Origin: Tamlana sp. I1 | GTDB lineage: Bacteria > Bacteroidota > Bacteroidia > Flavobacteriales > Flavobacteriaceae | DNA length: 64,000 nt | Reading direction: 5' to 3' | Assembly: GCF_015355625.1 (NCBI RefSeq) | Contig: NZ_JACLAF010000004.1 | Coordinates: 1-64,000, forward strand | Shown here: one piece after another, positions 27,935-36,303 of the stretch | Layout of the letters: each line of letters begins with the position of its first letter | Numbering within the stretch: position 1 is the stretch's first letter | The notes under the pieces: model-generated | What the model was told of the DNA's origin: nothing | Seen by the model: only the letters and a program-made list of their open reading frames with translations | Databases searched by the model: none | Position numbers and translations under genes: made by a program

Positions 27935-29347
27935 CTAGCGGTGTTCCAAAAGTACAACATTTTCAACATGGAACGTTTGTGGGAACATGTCTACTGCTTG
28001 GGTTTTAACAACCTTGTATTGTGCATCCATAAGTTCTAAATCGCGCGCCTGTGTGGCGCTATTACAACTTACATAAACTACTTTTTTAGGCGCTATGTTT
28101 AATATTTGCTGCACCACATCTTTATGCATCCCGTCACGTGGTGGATCGGTAATAATCACATCTGGTTCGCCGTGTGTTTTAATAAATGCATCATTAAACA
28201 CATTTTTCATATCACCTACAAAGAACTCAACGTTATTAATGCCGTTTAATTGTGCATTTTCTTTAGCAGCAGTAATGGCATCTGGAACCGATTCTACACC
28301 AATAACTTTGCTGGCTTTTTTTGCAACAAACTGTGCAATGGTTCCTGTGCCTGTATATAAATCGTAAACCAATTCTTCGCCTGATAAACCGGCAAAATCT
28401 CTAGTGATTTTATACAGTTCGAAAGCCTGTTCGGAATTTGTTTGATAGAAGGATTTCGCATTTATTTTGAATTTTAAACCTTCCATTTCTTCAAAAATAT
28501 GGTCGGCACCTTTGTAGCAAATCACTTCTTGATCGTAAATAGTATCGTTTGCTTTACCGTTAATCACATATTGTAAAGAGGTAATTTGTGGAAAAGTTTC
28601 AGCAATATAATCTAATAATAATTCGCGTTTTGCTTGATCATCTTTAAAAAACTGAATCATCACCATAATATCACCTGTAGACGAGGTACGAATCATCATG
28701 GTGCGTAGTAATCCGGTTTGGTTTCTGGTATTGAAAAATTCCAAATCGTTTTCAATAGCAAATTGTTTAACCGAATTTCTAATCACGTTTGAAGGATCGG
28801 CTTGTAAGTGGCACATGTTTAAATCTAGAATTTTGTCCCACATGCCTGGAATATGAAAACCAAGGGCATTTTTATCACCCAAATCTTTATCCGATTGAAT
28901 TTCTTCAAGGGTTAACCAACGGGCATCACTAAAAGAAAATTCCATTTTATTTCTGTAGAAATACTGTTTTTCAGCACCTAATATAGGAGTCACTTCAGGG
29001 AGTTCGATATGCCCAATGCGAACCAAGTTATTGGTAACTTCTTTTTGTTTGTAAAACAATTGGTGCTCGTAGCCCATATCTTGCCATTTACAGCCGCCAC
29101 AAGTCCCAAAATGCTCGCAAGCAGGTTCAACACGTTTATCGGAAAGTTTATGAAAAATAGTTGCTTTTCCTTCGTAATAAGCTTTACGCTTTTTAAAAGT
29201 TTGCACATCTACCACATCGCCAGGAACGGCGTTTGGTAGTAAAATAATTTTGCCATCTGGGGCTTTTGCAATGGTTTTACCTTTTGCGCCAGCATCGATA
29301 ACTTCAACGTTTTCAAAAACTTGTTTTCTTGATTTTTTTCTAGACAT
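27935..29347 (-). CDS. rlmD: 23S rRNA (uracil-C5)-methyltransferase, RlmD/RumA type
   Basis: A 470-residue SAM-dependent RNA m5U methyltransferase. An N-terminal TRAM RNA-binding domain (about 10-65) is followed by the iron-sulfur cluster motif C-x5-C-x2-C (CEHFGTCGGC, about 78-87), with a fourth Cys in LNMCHLQ. The SAM domain has YDLYTGTGTIAQFVA and the DPPRDGMH motif, and the catalytic Cys is in VVYVSCNSATQARDL. The family methylates U1939 of 23S rRNA in E. coli; whether this one also acts on U747 cannot be told. It heads a three-gene minus-strand cluster with the DUF6452 and DUF6048 genes. Confidence 0.9.
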   Translation of the reverse strand: MSRKKSRKQVFENVEVIDAGAKGKTIAKAPDGKIILLPNAVPGDVVDVQTFKKRKAYYEGKATIFHKLSDKRVEPACEHFGTCGGCKWQDMGYEHQLFYKQKEVTNNLVRIGHIELPEVTPILGAEKQYFYRNKMEFSFSDARWLTLEEIQSDKDLGDKNALGFHIPGMWDKILDLNMCHLQADPSNVIRNSVKQFAIENDLEFFNTRNQTGLLRTMMIRTSSTGDIMVMIQFFKDDQAKRELLLDYIAETFPQITSLQYVINGKANDTIYDQEVICYKGADHIFEEMEGLKFKINAKSFYQTNSEQAFELYKITRDFAGLSGEELVYDLYTGTGTIAQFVAKKASKVIGVESVPDAITAAKENAQLNGINNVEFFVGDMKNVFNDAFIKTHGEPDVIITDPPRDGMHKDVVQQILNIAPKKVVYVSCNSATQARDLELMDAQYKVVKTQAVDMFPQTFHVENVVLLEHR

Positions 29348-29609
29348 GCTGCAAAAATAATGAACTCCGGTATACTTTTTTGATTGAACTGAAAAATAGT
29401 TGTTTTCTTTTTAATTTTTTGGTTTTTGAAACTTAATAATAGCTGAAATACATTTTTTGAAGCCATTAATAATTAGTAATTTGCAGGCTCTAGGGATGAT
29501 TTCTTTCCCACGCTGAATTTTCGAAACTTTCGAAAGGATAAAGGTAGATAAGGAATGGTTATTTTAAGTGTCTATATGATTATAGATACAAACTTTAAAC
29601 TTATTTAAA
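29348..29609 (+). other. rlmD-rocD divergent intergenic region, possible structured leader
   Basis: No gene. Ahead of rocD there is a GC-richer, potentially folded segment (about 29480-29550). It has GGGA/TCCC arms at 29493-29496 and 29506-29509 and a palindromic CTTTCGAAAG near 29527. It starts just after AGTAATTTGC, a near match to a -7 box with a spacer one base short. It matches no riboswitch family that I can recognise. Confidence 0.3.
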
Positions 29610-30854
29610 ATGGCTGTTTTAGACCAATTAACTTCGCAACAAGCGATCGATTTAGAAAACAAATATGGTGCACACAATTACCATCCGTTACCTGTAGTAT
29701 TAAACAGGGGAGAAGGTGTGTATGTATGGGATGTAGAGGGTAAAAAATATTACGATTTTTTATCGGCATATTCGGCAGTAAACCAAGGCCATTGCCACCC
29801 AAAAATAATTAGTGCCATGGTGCAGCAAGCCCAGACATTAACTTTAACTTCAAGGGCGTTTTATAATGATATGCTTGGTAAGTTTGAGAAATTTGCCTGC
29901 GAATTTTTCAACTTTGATAAATTATTGCCTATGAATACAGGTGCTGAAGCGGTAGAAACAGCTTTAAAACTTTGTAGAAAATGGGCGTATGAAGTGAAAG
30001 GTATTGATGAAAATCAAGCAGAGATTATTGTTTGTGAAAATAATTTCCACGGAAGAACCACAACGATAATTTCCTTTTCTAATGATCCTGTGGCACGAAA
30101 AAATTTTGGCCCCTACACCAAAGGATTTATAAAAATTGCCTACAATAGTATTGAAGCTTTAGAGGAAGCTTTAAAGAATAATCCGAATGTTTCAGGTTTT
30201 TTAGTAGAACCGATTCAAGGCGAAGCTGGCGTTTATGTGCCGGATGAAGGTTATTTAACCCAAGCAAAAGCGCTATGCGAAAAATATAATGTGTTATTTA
30301 TTGCCGATGAGGTTCAAACGGGTATTGCACGAACGGGTGAATTATTAGCGGTAGATCATGAACAAGTGAAGCCAGATATTTTAATTCTAGGAAAAGCCAT
30401 TAGTGGTGGTGTTTATCCTGTTTCGGCCGTATTGGCAAATAATGCGGTGATGAATGTGATTAAACCAGGAAACCATGGTAGTACTTTTGGTGGTAACCCT
30501 GTAGCAGCTGCAGTAGCTATGGCTGCTTTAGAAGTGATTCGAGATGAAAATTTAGCAGAGAATGCTTCAGAATTAGGTGTTTTGTTTCGTAGTGAATTAA
30601 ATAAATATATTGAAACCAGTCAGATTGTTAAGCTAGTTCGTGGAAAAGGCTTGCTTAATGCCATTGTTATAAACGACGATGAAGAAAGTGAAACTGCTTG
30701 GAATATTTGTATGGCTTTAAAGGAAAACGGCTTGCTTGCAAAACCAACTCACGGGAATATTATTCGTTTTGCCCCACCTTTGGTAATGACTAAAGCACAA
30801 CTGTTAGACTGTGTACAAATCATAACAAATACATTGAAACAATTTGAAGTTTAG
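29610..30854 (+). CDS. rocD: ornithine--oxo-acid transaminase
   Basis: A 414-residue class-III PLP aminotransferase that converts ornithine and 2-oxoglutarate to glutamate semialdehyde and glutamate, linking arginine/ornithine breakdown to proline and glutamate. The N-terminal SAYSAVNQGHCHPKI and R-x-F-Y-N-D segments are typical of ornithine aminotransferases rather than acetylornithine enzymes. The PLP Asp lies in IADEVQTGIARTG and the Schiff-base lysine is Lys262 in LILGKAISGG. The length matches the family. A long untranslated leader precedes it and an inverted-repeat element follows. Confidence 0.92.
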   Translation: MAVLDQLTSQQAIDLENKYGAHNYHPLPVVLNRGEGVYVWDVEGKKYYDFLSAYSAVNQGHCHPKIISAMVQQAQTLTLTSRAFYNDMLGKFEKFACEFFNFDKLLPMNTGAEAVETALKLCRKWAYEVKGIDENQAEIIVCENNFHGRTTTIISFSNDPVARKNFGPYTKGFIKIAYNSIEALEEALKNNPNVSGFLVEPIQGEAGVYVPDEGYLTQAKALCEKYNVLFIADEVQTGIARTGELLAVDHEQVKPDILILGKAISGGVYPVSAVLANNAVMNVIKPGNHGSTFGGNPVAAAVAMAALEVIRDENLAENASELGVLFRSELNKYIETSQIVKLVRGKGLLNAIVINDDEESETAWNICMALKENGLLAKPTHGNIIRFAPPLVMTKAQLLDCVQIITNTLKQFEV

Positions 30855-30886
30855 GGAATGGACTGAAATTTTGTTAACATAAAAAA

Positions 30887-31016
30887 GCGGCTGTCTAAAA
30901 AGTAGATTTTACGTTAATCTGAATTATTTCAGAATCTCATAATCATTGAAATTCAATATCATGAGATTCTGTGTCGAGCACAGAATGACGATTGTTTTAA
31001 CTTTTAAGACAGCCGC
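30887..31016. repeat. nested inverted-repeat element (shell A, GAATCTCAT core)
   Basis: The outer arms GCGGCTGTCTAAAAAG (30887-30902) and their complement (31001-31016, one mismatch) share the shell of the element at 25444. The core is different: an 11-bp inverted repeat CAGAATCTCAT (30930-30940) and its complement (30961-30971), then a second hairpin TTCTGTG-TCGAG-CACAGAA. A and T runs flank it, so it can act as a bidirectional terminator between convergent rocD and the CCC-motif gene. Confidence 0.88.
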
Positions 31017-31037
31017 TTTCATTTTTCAGAATTAGGC

Positions 31038-31370
31038 TTATTGGCCCATCATCTCTTGTATTTTTTCGTTTAGTAATTCTTGATCTTGTAAGGTGTCCCA
31101 ACCAAATACAGATACCATACCTACAATTAAAAGAATGTAAAGAACAGATAATACAATACCAATAATAGCTAATATTTTTCCTGCTTTTACATTTTGATAG
31201 CCTGTGTAGATTTCAGGGTTTTCGGCATACAATTTCGCAGCTTTATTGGCTAGAATAATCGCGGTAACGCCTAAGATAATACCACCTATACCATAGCAGC
31301 AACAAAGTGGTATGGATAGGATTCCGAAAACTAATATTAGGGTTGAATTTGGTAATTTTTGTTCTTCCAT
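31038..31370 (-). CDS. CCC-motif small membrane protein
   Basis: A 110-residue protein with two or three hydrophobic helices. The first contains the eponymous LSIPLCCCYGIGGIILGV motif of the flavobacterial 'CCC motif membrane protein' family (DUF4190-like). The second is GKILAIIGIVLSVLYILLIVG. A short acidic C-tail follows. The function is unknown. The DUF2752 gene lies 10 bases upstream on the same strand, and the two gene families commonly neighbour each other in this group. Confidence 0.75.
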   Translation of the reverse strand: MEEQKLPNSTLILVFGILSIPLCCCYGIGGIILGVTAIILANKAAKLYAENPEIYTGYQNVKAGKILAIIGIVLSVLYILLIVGMVSVFGWDTLQDQELLNEKIQEMMGQ

Positions 31371-31380
31371 TGTTTGATTT

Positions 31381-31722
31381 TTAGTGAATTATAAAGGTTT
31401 TTATTATAAAGTTTGTAACTATAATTAAGCCATTTACTATGGCAAATACAGTGATTATTTTGTTACCGTATTTTAAATTTTTAAACGCATGAATACTAAT
31501 GATGCCAAAAAGAATAATAAGCGTGTAAATAGCAGGATACATTTTAAATGCCGATATAAAATCACCTTCTAAAATTAGGGCTAAGGCACGTTGTATACCG
31601 CAGCCAAAACACTCAAATCCTAAATATTTTTTATTTAAACAGGGGAGCATGTATTCTTCCATGACACGTGGTAAACCGAATTTCTTTGAAGCTAAAATAC
31701 TAAAAGTAAATAAATATATCAT
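31381..31722 (-). CDS. DUF2752 family small membrane protein
   Basis: Up to 113 residues with the DUF2752 core CLNKKYLGFECFGCGIQRALALILEGDFISAF (Cys-x-G-Cys-G-x-Q-R-A) followed by two membrane helices. Family members usually begin close to MEEYMLPC, so the ATG at 31662 (residue 21) may be the true start; the first 20 residues are not family-like. The function is unknown. It forms a pair with the CCC-motif protein. Confidence 0.72.
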   Translation of the reverse strand: MIYLFTFSILASKKFGLPRVMEEYMLPCLNKKYLGFECFGCGIQRALALILEGDFISAFKMYPAIYTLIILFGIISIHAFKNLKYGNKIITVFAIVNGLIIVTNFIIKTFIIH

Positions 31723-31824
31723 GTTTTTAGAGAGGCTTCCATACTGTTGTTTTTATTTGAAAAAATATAAATAAACCCAAATTTTACCGTAATTTGCTTA
31801 CAGATTTAATCTTCATTAAAAATC

Positions 31825-32016
31825 ATGAAATATTTTAATTATTTTCTAATCATTTTTGGTGCATTTGTGGCCATGTATGGTAAAACAAATTCAAATTCCG
31901 ACCAAAGTCAATACCTTTTAATTGGTGGCATTGTTATGTTAATGATTGGTGTTTACCGTGTAGCAAAAACAGTTCCTAGTAAACACGAGCACGAAGACGC
32001 TGAAGACGACGTATAA
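31825..32016 (+). CDS. small two-helix membrane protein
   Basis: A 63-residue protein with two hydrophobic segments (YFLIIFGAFVAMYG and YLLIGGIVMLMIGVY) and a charged tail KHEHEDAEDDV. I do not recognise the family by name. Its last base overlaps the start codon of the Smr-domain gene (TAATGA), so the two are translationally coupled. Confidence 0.6.
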   Translation: MKYFNYFLIIFGAFVAMYGKTNSNSDQSQYLLIGGIVMLMIGVYRVAKTVPSKHEHEDAEDDV

Positions 32017-32579
32017 TGAAATTTAAAACAGGCGATAAGGTGTTGGTTCTAGATGAAGATTTGTCTGGAAAAATTACCCAAATAAAAGGGACTACAATTT
32101 CTATTGAAACCGAAGATGGTTTTTTGCTGGATTTTCAGGCTTCAGAACTGGTTAAAAAACAAAAAGACCAAGATTTAAAAACGGCTTTGTTTTCAAAATC
32201 GAGTATAAATTCGGTAATTTCTGAAAAGGAACAACCCAAACGCAAGCAACAAACAAAAAAACGGGCTAAAGATCGCTATGAGCCAACCATGGAAGTGGAT
32301 TTACACATCCATCAATTGGTAAAGTCTTATCGAGGCATGTCTAATCACGATATGTTAACACTGCAACTGGATACAGCAAGACATAAATTAGAGTTTGCCA
32401 TTTCTAACCGCATTCAAAAAATAGTATTTATTCATGGCGTTGGTGAAGGTGTTCTTAAAACCGAACTCGAATATTTATTTGGACGCTACAACAACGTAAA
32501 ATATTACGATGCCAATTACCAAAAATATGGTTTAGGTGCCACCGAAGTTTACATTCTTCAAAGTGTAAAACCCGATTAA
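32016..32579 (+). CDS. Smr-domain (MutS2 C-terminal-like) protein
   Basis: A 187-residue protein. An N-terminal KOW/SH3-like segment ([21 protein letters not shown], about 1-45) is followed by a basic linker and a C-terminal Smr domain (about 95-187) with the VDLHIHQL motif and [13 protein letters not shown]. Smr domains are nucleic-acid-binding nucleases or nicking domains found at the end of MutS2; this is a stand-alone form common in Bacteroidota. Its stop overlaps the 3' end of the convergent lipoprotein gene by four bases. Confidence 0.82.
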   Translation: MKFKTGDKVLVLDEDLSGKITQIKGTTISIETEDGFLLDFQASELVKKQKDQDLKTALFSKSSINSVISEKEQPKRKQQTKKRAKDRYEPTMEVDLHIHQLVKSYRGMSNHDMLTLQLDTARHKLEFAISNRIQKIVFIHGVGEGVLKTELEYLFGRYNNVKYYDANYQKYGLGATEVYILQSVKPD

Positions 32580-33493
32580 TTAAATGCTGGGGTCTTTTTT
32601 ACGGTTTTAGTTAAAGCACTATTTTCTAATTTACCAAAATCAAGTTCATCAGCCGATAAAACCTGAATATCAATATCTCTTAAAGTCATATTGACTTTAT
32701 AGGTTTGAATGTAACTATGTTCTCTGTATTTTGTAGCGGGAACTTTAGAAAATACTGCTGGGTTTAAATAATCTGGGCCAATATCACTATTTGTAATGTC
32801 GTTGGCGGGGTTTTGGTCTTGCGATTCGTTTTCTTCATCACGGGTTAAAGTGCCATCGCCATCATCATCAGGATCTAAATAATCAGGAATACCATCACCG
32901 TCGGTATCTTGAGCATCGCTGTAATCACCGTCGCCGTTAGGGTCTGGATTTTCAAGAGCTGTTAAAATATTATCCCCATCATCATCACTATCAATATAAT
33001 CAGGGATTCCGTCACCGTCTGTATCATCGTCGGTAGGGTCGCCATTACCGTCTCTGTCTTCTGCTAAAGCTGAAACACCATCATTGTCATCTTCAGTTAA
33101 AACCGTTTTAATATCTGCAAATCCGCTGGTACTTTCAATGTCGTTTGTAATCGTAACCGAAGAATCTGGTATATCGCTACAAAACAAATCGCTAGGTAGT
33201 TTTTCGTTACTATAAGTTCTATAATTAAATGGGTTCGAGGTACTAATAGTATAGGTTTTTTCAAAAACACCACCGGCATCAACTGCAAGAATATCACTTA
33301 ATTTAACACCTGTTAGTTTTAAGGAAAGCGATTCTGAAGGATCTTCTTTCGTTTTATATAGCACTAAATTGTTTACGCCACAGCTGTAAAAAGTATCATC
33401 AAAATCAAGCTCAACAATAATAATATCTCCGTCATCACAAGAAATATATAAGAAAAAACTTAAAGAAAGTAGGACAAAAAATAATTTGCGCAT
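32576..33493 (-). CDS. lipoprotein with thrombospondin type 3 calcium-binding repeats
   Basis: A 305-residue predicted lipoprotein (lipobox LYISC, Cys19). The centre (about 150-225) holds Asp-rich calcium-binding repeats of the thrombospondin type 3 form, with two near-identical [10 protein letters not shown][IL]D units and DDDGD turns. The flanking regions are beta-rich and unrecognised. Such repeats usually give calcium-dependent rigidity to extracellular proteins. The ligand and role are not evident. It overlaps the convergent Smr gene by four bases. Confidence 0.78.
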   Translation of the reverse strand: MRKLFFVLLSLSFFLYISCDDGDIIIVELDFDDTFYSCGVNNLVLYKTKEDPSESLSLKLTGVKLSDILAVDAGGVFEKTYTISTSNPFNYRTYSNEKLPSDLFCSDIPDSSVTITNDIESTSGFADIKTVLTEDDNDGVSALAEDRDGNGDPTDDDTDGDGIPDYIDSDDDGDNILTALENPDPNGDGDYSDAQDTDGDGIPDYLDPDDDGDGTLTRDEENESQDQNPANDITNSDIGPDYLNPAVFSKVPATKYREHSYIQTYKVNMTLRDIDIQVLSADELDFGKLENSALTKTVKKTPAFN

Positions 33494-33601
33494 GGTACAC
33501 GATTTTAGGCAAAAATAATGGAATTGTTATTTATAACGCATGATATTGATAATAATTTTATTTCAAGTATTTTTGAACTTTAATAGAATTAATACATCGC
33601 T

Positions 33602-34741
33602 ATGCCACAGGTTTATTTTGATAATGCTGCAACAACGCCTTTGCGCACCGAAGTTATTGAGAGCATCACTGAAGTTTTAAAAAACAACTTTGGTAATCCT
33701 TCATCTTCACACAGTTTTGGACGTGCATCAAAAACGCTGGTTGAAAAATCAAGGAAAACCATTGCCAAGCAATTAAATGTAGAGGCAAGCGAAATTATAT
33801 TTACTTCAGGAGGTACCGAAGCCGATAATTTGGTTTTAAAAAGTGCTGTTAAAGATTTGGGGGTTACTCATATTATTACTTCTAAAATCGAGCATCATGC
33901 CGTTTTACATACGGTTTTGCATCTTCAAAAAGATTATAATATTGAGGTTAGTTATGTGGATTTAGATGAAAACGGCATGGTTAACTTCAAACATTTAGAA
34001 AGCTTACTACATACTGAAGCTAAAACGTTGGTGAGCTTAATGCACATTAATAATGAAATAGGCAGCATTTTAGATTTAAAGCAGGTGGCTACTTTATGCC
34101 AAGAAAACAAGGCCTTGTTTCATACAGATGCTGTGCAATCTGTAGGGCATTATAAATTAGATTTACAAGATATACCTGTTGATTTTTTAGCAGCTTCGGC
34201 ACATAAATTTCATGGACCAAAAGGTGTTGGCTTTACTTTTATAAGAAAAAATTCAGGCTTACAACCAATTATTGTTGGCGGCGAGCAGGAGCGTGGTTTA
34301 CGTGCAGGAACCGAAAATGTTCACAATATAGTAGGTATGGAGCGGGCTTTAAATGAAGCTTATAATAATTTCGACAAAGATTTTGAAGATTTAAAAGGCT
34401 TAAAATTTTACTTCATAGAAAAAATAAAAGCCGAAATTCCAGAGGTTGCTTTTAATGGAGATTCTTCAAATATAGAGGGAAGTGCATGTGCCATAGTTAA
34501 TGTGCGTTTGCCTTTACCTGCTGAAAAAGCGTCAATGATTTTATTTCAGCTCGATTTAAAAGGTATCGCCTGCTCGCGAGGCAGTGCTTGCCAAAGCGGA
34601 AGTGCTCAAAAATCACATGTACTAACTGAAATTTTAAACGAAACCGATTTACAAAAACCTTCCATTCGTTTCTCTTTTAGTGTTTTTAATACTCAAGCTG
34701 AAATCGATTATGTTATTGGTGTTTTAAAGAGTTTGTGTTAA
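33602..34741 (+). CDS. cysteine desulfurase (IscS/NifS type)
   Basis: A 379-residue PLP enzyme that removes sulfur from cysteine for iron-sulfur clusters or tRNA thiolation. The N-terminal YFDNAATTPLR, the EHHA segment (His98-His99) and Schiff-base Lys202 in ASAHKFHGPKG are all present. The active-site Cys330 lies in SRGSACQSGSAQKS, the long-loop class I (IscS/NifS) form. Start codon context is unremarkable. No isc or suf scaffold gene is adjacent, so the acceptor is not known from context. Confidence 0.9.
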   Translation: MPQVYFDNAATTPLRTEVIESITEVLKNNFGNPSSSHSFGRASKTLVEKSRKTIAKQLNVEASEIIFTSGGTEADNLVLKSAVKDLGVTHIITSKIEHHAVLHTVLHLQKDYNIEVSYVDLDENGMVNFKHLESLLHTEAKTLVSLMHINNEIGSILDLKQVATLCQENKALFHTDAVQSVGHYKLDLQDIPVDFLAASAHKFHGPKGVGFTFIRKNSGLQPIIVGGEQERGLRAGTENVHNIVGMERALNEAYNNFDKDFEDLKGLKFYFIEKIKAEIPEVAFNGDSSNIEGSACAIVNVRLPLPAEKASMILFQLDLKGIACSRGSACQSGSAQKSHVLTEILNETDLQKPSIRFSFSVFNTQAEIDYVIGVLKSLC

Positions 34742-35077
34742 TCGAAAAATCGGTAGAGTAGGTTTACTTTTCTAGAGGGTAGATGAAGAATTAGTTCGTT
34801 GTTTTATCAATGGAAAAAGGAACAACACTATTATTTAGCACGGTATTGGTTCTAAATCAATTACCTTTACCAAAGTATTATTTATCTGTAGATATTAATT
34901 ATCACTTCGCAAGACATTTAGCGAGATGCTAAGGCTTTATTTAAAGTCCTTATTTTGATTCATGAAACGCTAGTGGCCAACTTGATGCCTGATTACTAGT
35001 AAGTAACTATTTTATAGTATTTTAATCTTACGCTTTGCTCAAGTCATTACTCTGCAAGTCGTTTCAACTTAGAACAA
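34742..35077. other. 336-base gap with no convincing gene
   Basis: A 41-codon ORF (34810-34932, MEKGTTLLFSTVLVLNQL then charged residues) is the only open frame and has no family resemblance, so I do not call it. A small hairpin TTAGC-GAGA-TGCTAA lies near 34918-34932. Nothing else was recognised. Confidence 0.4.
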
Positions 35078-36232
35078 ATGGCTTTAATAAAAATGGGAGT
35101 TATCGGAACTTCCAAAAAGGAAGATGAAAGGCGTGTGCCTATTCATCCAGAGCACTTAAACAGACTCCCAGAACACATTCGTAAACAACTTATTTTTGAA
35201 AAAGGCTATGGGAAACCTTTTAATATTGAAGATGAAGTTATTGCAGAATTAACAGGAGGCCTTGCTTCACGACAAGAAATCTTATCTGATATTGGCTCAG
35301 TCATTATCGCCAAACCAATTTTGTCAGATTTACAAGCTTTAAAACCCGGCGGTATTGTTTGGGGGTATCCGCATTGTGCACAGCAAAACGAAATTACTCA
35401 AGTTGCCATCGATAAAAAATTAACTTTAATCGCTTTTGAAGACATGTATGTTTGGACGCCTAACGGGCAAATAGGAAGACATACTTTTTATAAAAACAAC
35501 GAAATGGCGGGTTATTGCGCCGTTATTCATGCGTTACAGTTAAAAGGGATTGATGGGCATTATGGGAACCAAAGAAAAGTTATCATTTTTAGTTTTGGAG
35601 CTGTAAGTAGAGGGGCAATTTATGCATTAAAAGCACATGGTTTTAGAGATATTACCATTTGTATTCAACGTCCAGATCATGAGGTTAGAGAGGAGGTTCT
35701 AGATGTACACTATGCCAGAATTAGAAAAGGAAAAGCGAACGAGCCACGTTTAATTGTTGTTGAGCATGATGGCTCTGAACGTCCGCTACTAGAGCTTATA
35801 AACGAATCTGAAATCATAATCAACGGAACCTATCAAGATACTGATGATCCCATTGATTATGTGAAAGCAGATGAAAAATCGATGTTAAAACCAGGCACGC
35901 TTATTATTGATGTAAGTTGTGATGAAGGCATGGGCTTTTATTTTGCAAAACCAACAACATTTAAAAAGCCACTTATAGCCATTGATGGTATCGATTATTA
36001 TGCGGTAGACCATACACCAAGCTATTTTTGGGAAAGTGCGTCTAGGTCAATTTCTGCGGCATTAATTACCTATGTGCCTGCTGTAATTGCAGGGCGAGAC
36101 GGCTGGAATAAAAATATGACCATTAAAAAGGCTATAAACATAGACGAAGGCAGCATTGTAAAAGATACTATTTTAAGATTTCAAAACCGTCAAGCGGAAT
36201 ATCCTCACCTAGTAAACAACCGTGTTTATTAA
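35078..36232 (+). CDS. alanine dehydrogenase/PNT-family enzyme, N5-(carboxyethyl)ornithine synthase-like
   Basis: A 384-residue protein. The N-terminal AlaDH/PNT catalytic lobe has the motif GVIGTSKKEDERRVPIHPEHL with conserved Arg and Lys. The Rossmann lobe is FSFGAVSRGAIYALKAHGFRDITI, followed by a substrate-site segment VDHTPSYFWESASRSISAAL. It resembles proteins annotated as N5-(carboxyethyl)ornithine synthase, which reductively couple pyruvate to ornithine. Annotation within this superfamily is unreliable, and plain alanine dehydrogenase or a lysine-pathway dehydrogenase remains possible. The following methyltransferase gene is 71 bases away on the same strand. Confidence 0.65.
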   Translation: MALIKMGVIGTSKKEDERRVPIHPEHLNRLPEHIRKQLIFEKGYGKPFNIEDEVIAELTGGLASRQEILSDIGSVIIAKPILSDLQALKPGGIVWGYPHCAQQNEITQVAIDKKLTLIAFEDMYVWTPNGQIGRHTFYKNNEMAGYCAVIHALQLKGIDGHYGNQRKVIIFSFGAVSRGAIYALKAHGFRDITICIQRPDHEVREEVLDVHYARIRKGKANEPRLIVVEHDGSERPLLELINESEIIINGTYQDTDDPIDYVKADEKSMLKPGTLIIDVSCDEGMGFYFAKPTTFKKPLIAIDGIDYYAVDHTPSYFWESASRSISAALITYVPAVIAGRDGWNKNMTIKKAINIDEGSIVKDTILRFQNRQAEYPHLVNNRVY

Positions 36233-36303
36233 GAAACACTTGCAATTCAATTTATCACAACTACATAAGGCTAAGTAATCATTCTAACCGGTTTCTTCTT
36301 TTT

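Noticed and set aside
28095-28367. 90-codon plus-strand ORF opposite rlmD
   Set aside because: It lies wholly antisense to clear RlmD catalytic motifs and has no family resemblance.
34810-34932. 40-residue ORF in the gap before the AlaDH/PNT-family gene
   Set aside because: No homology that I can recognise, no promoter box or start signal, and a length expected by chance in AT-rich DNA.
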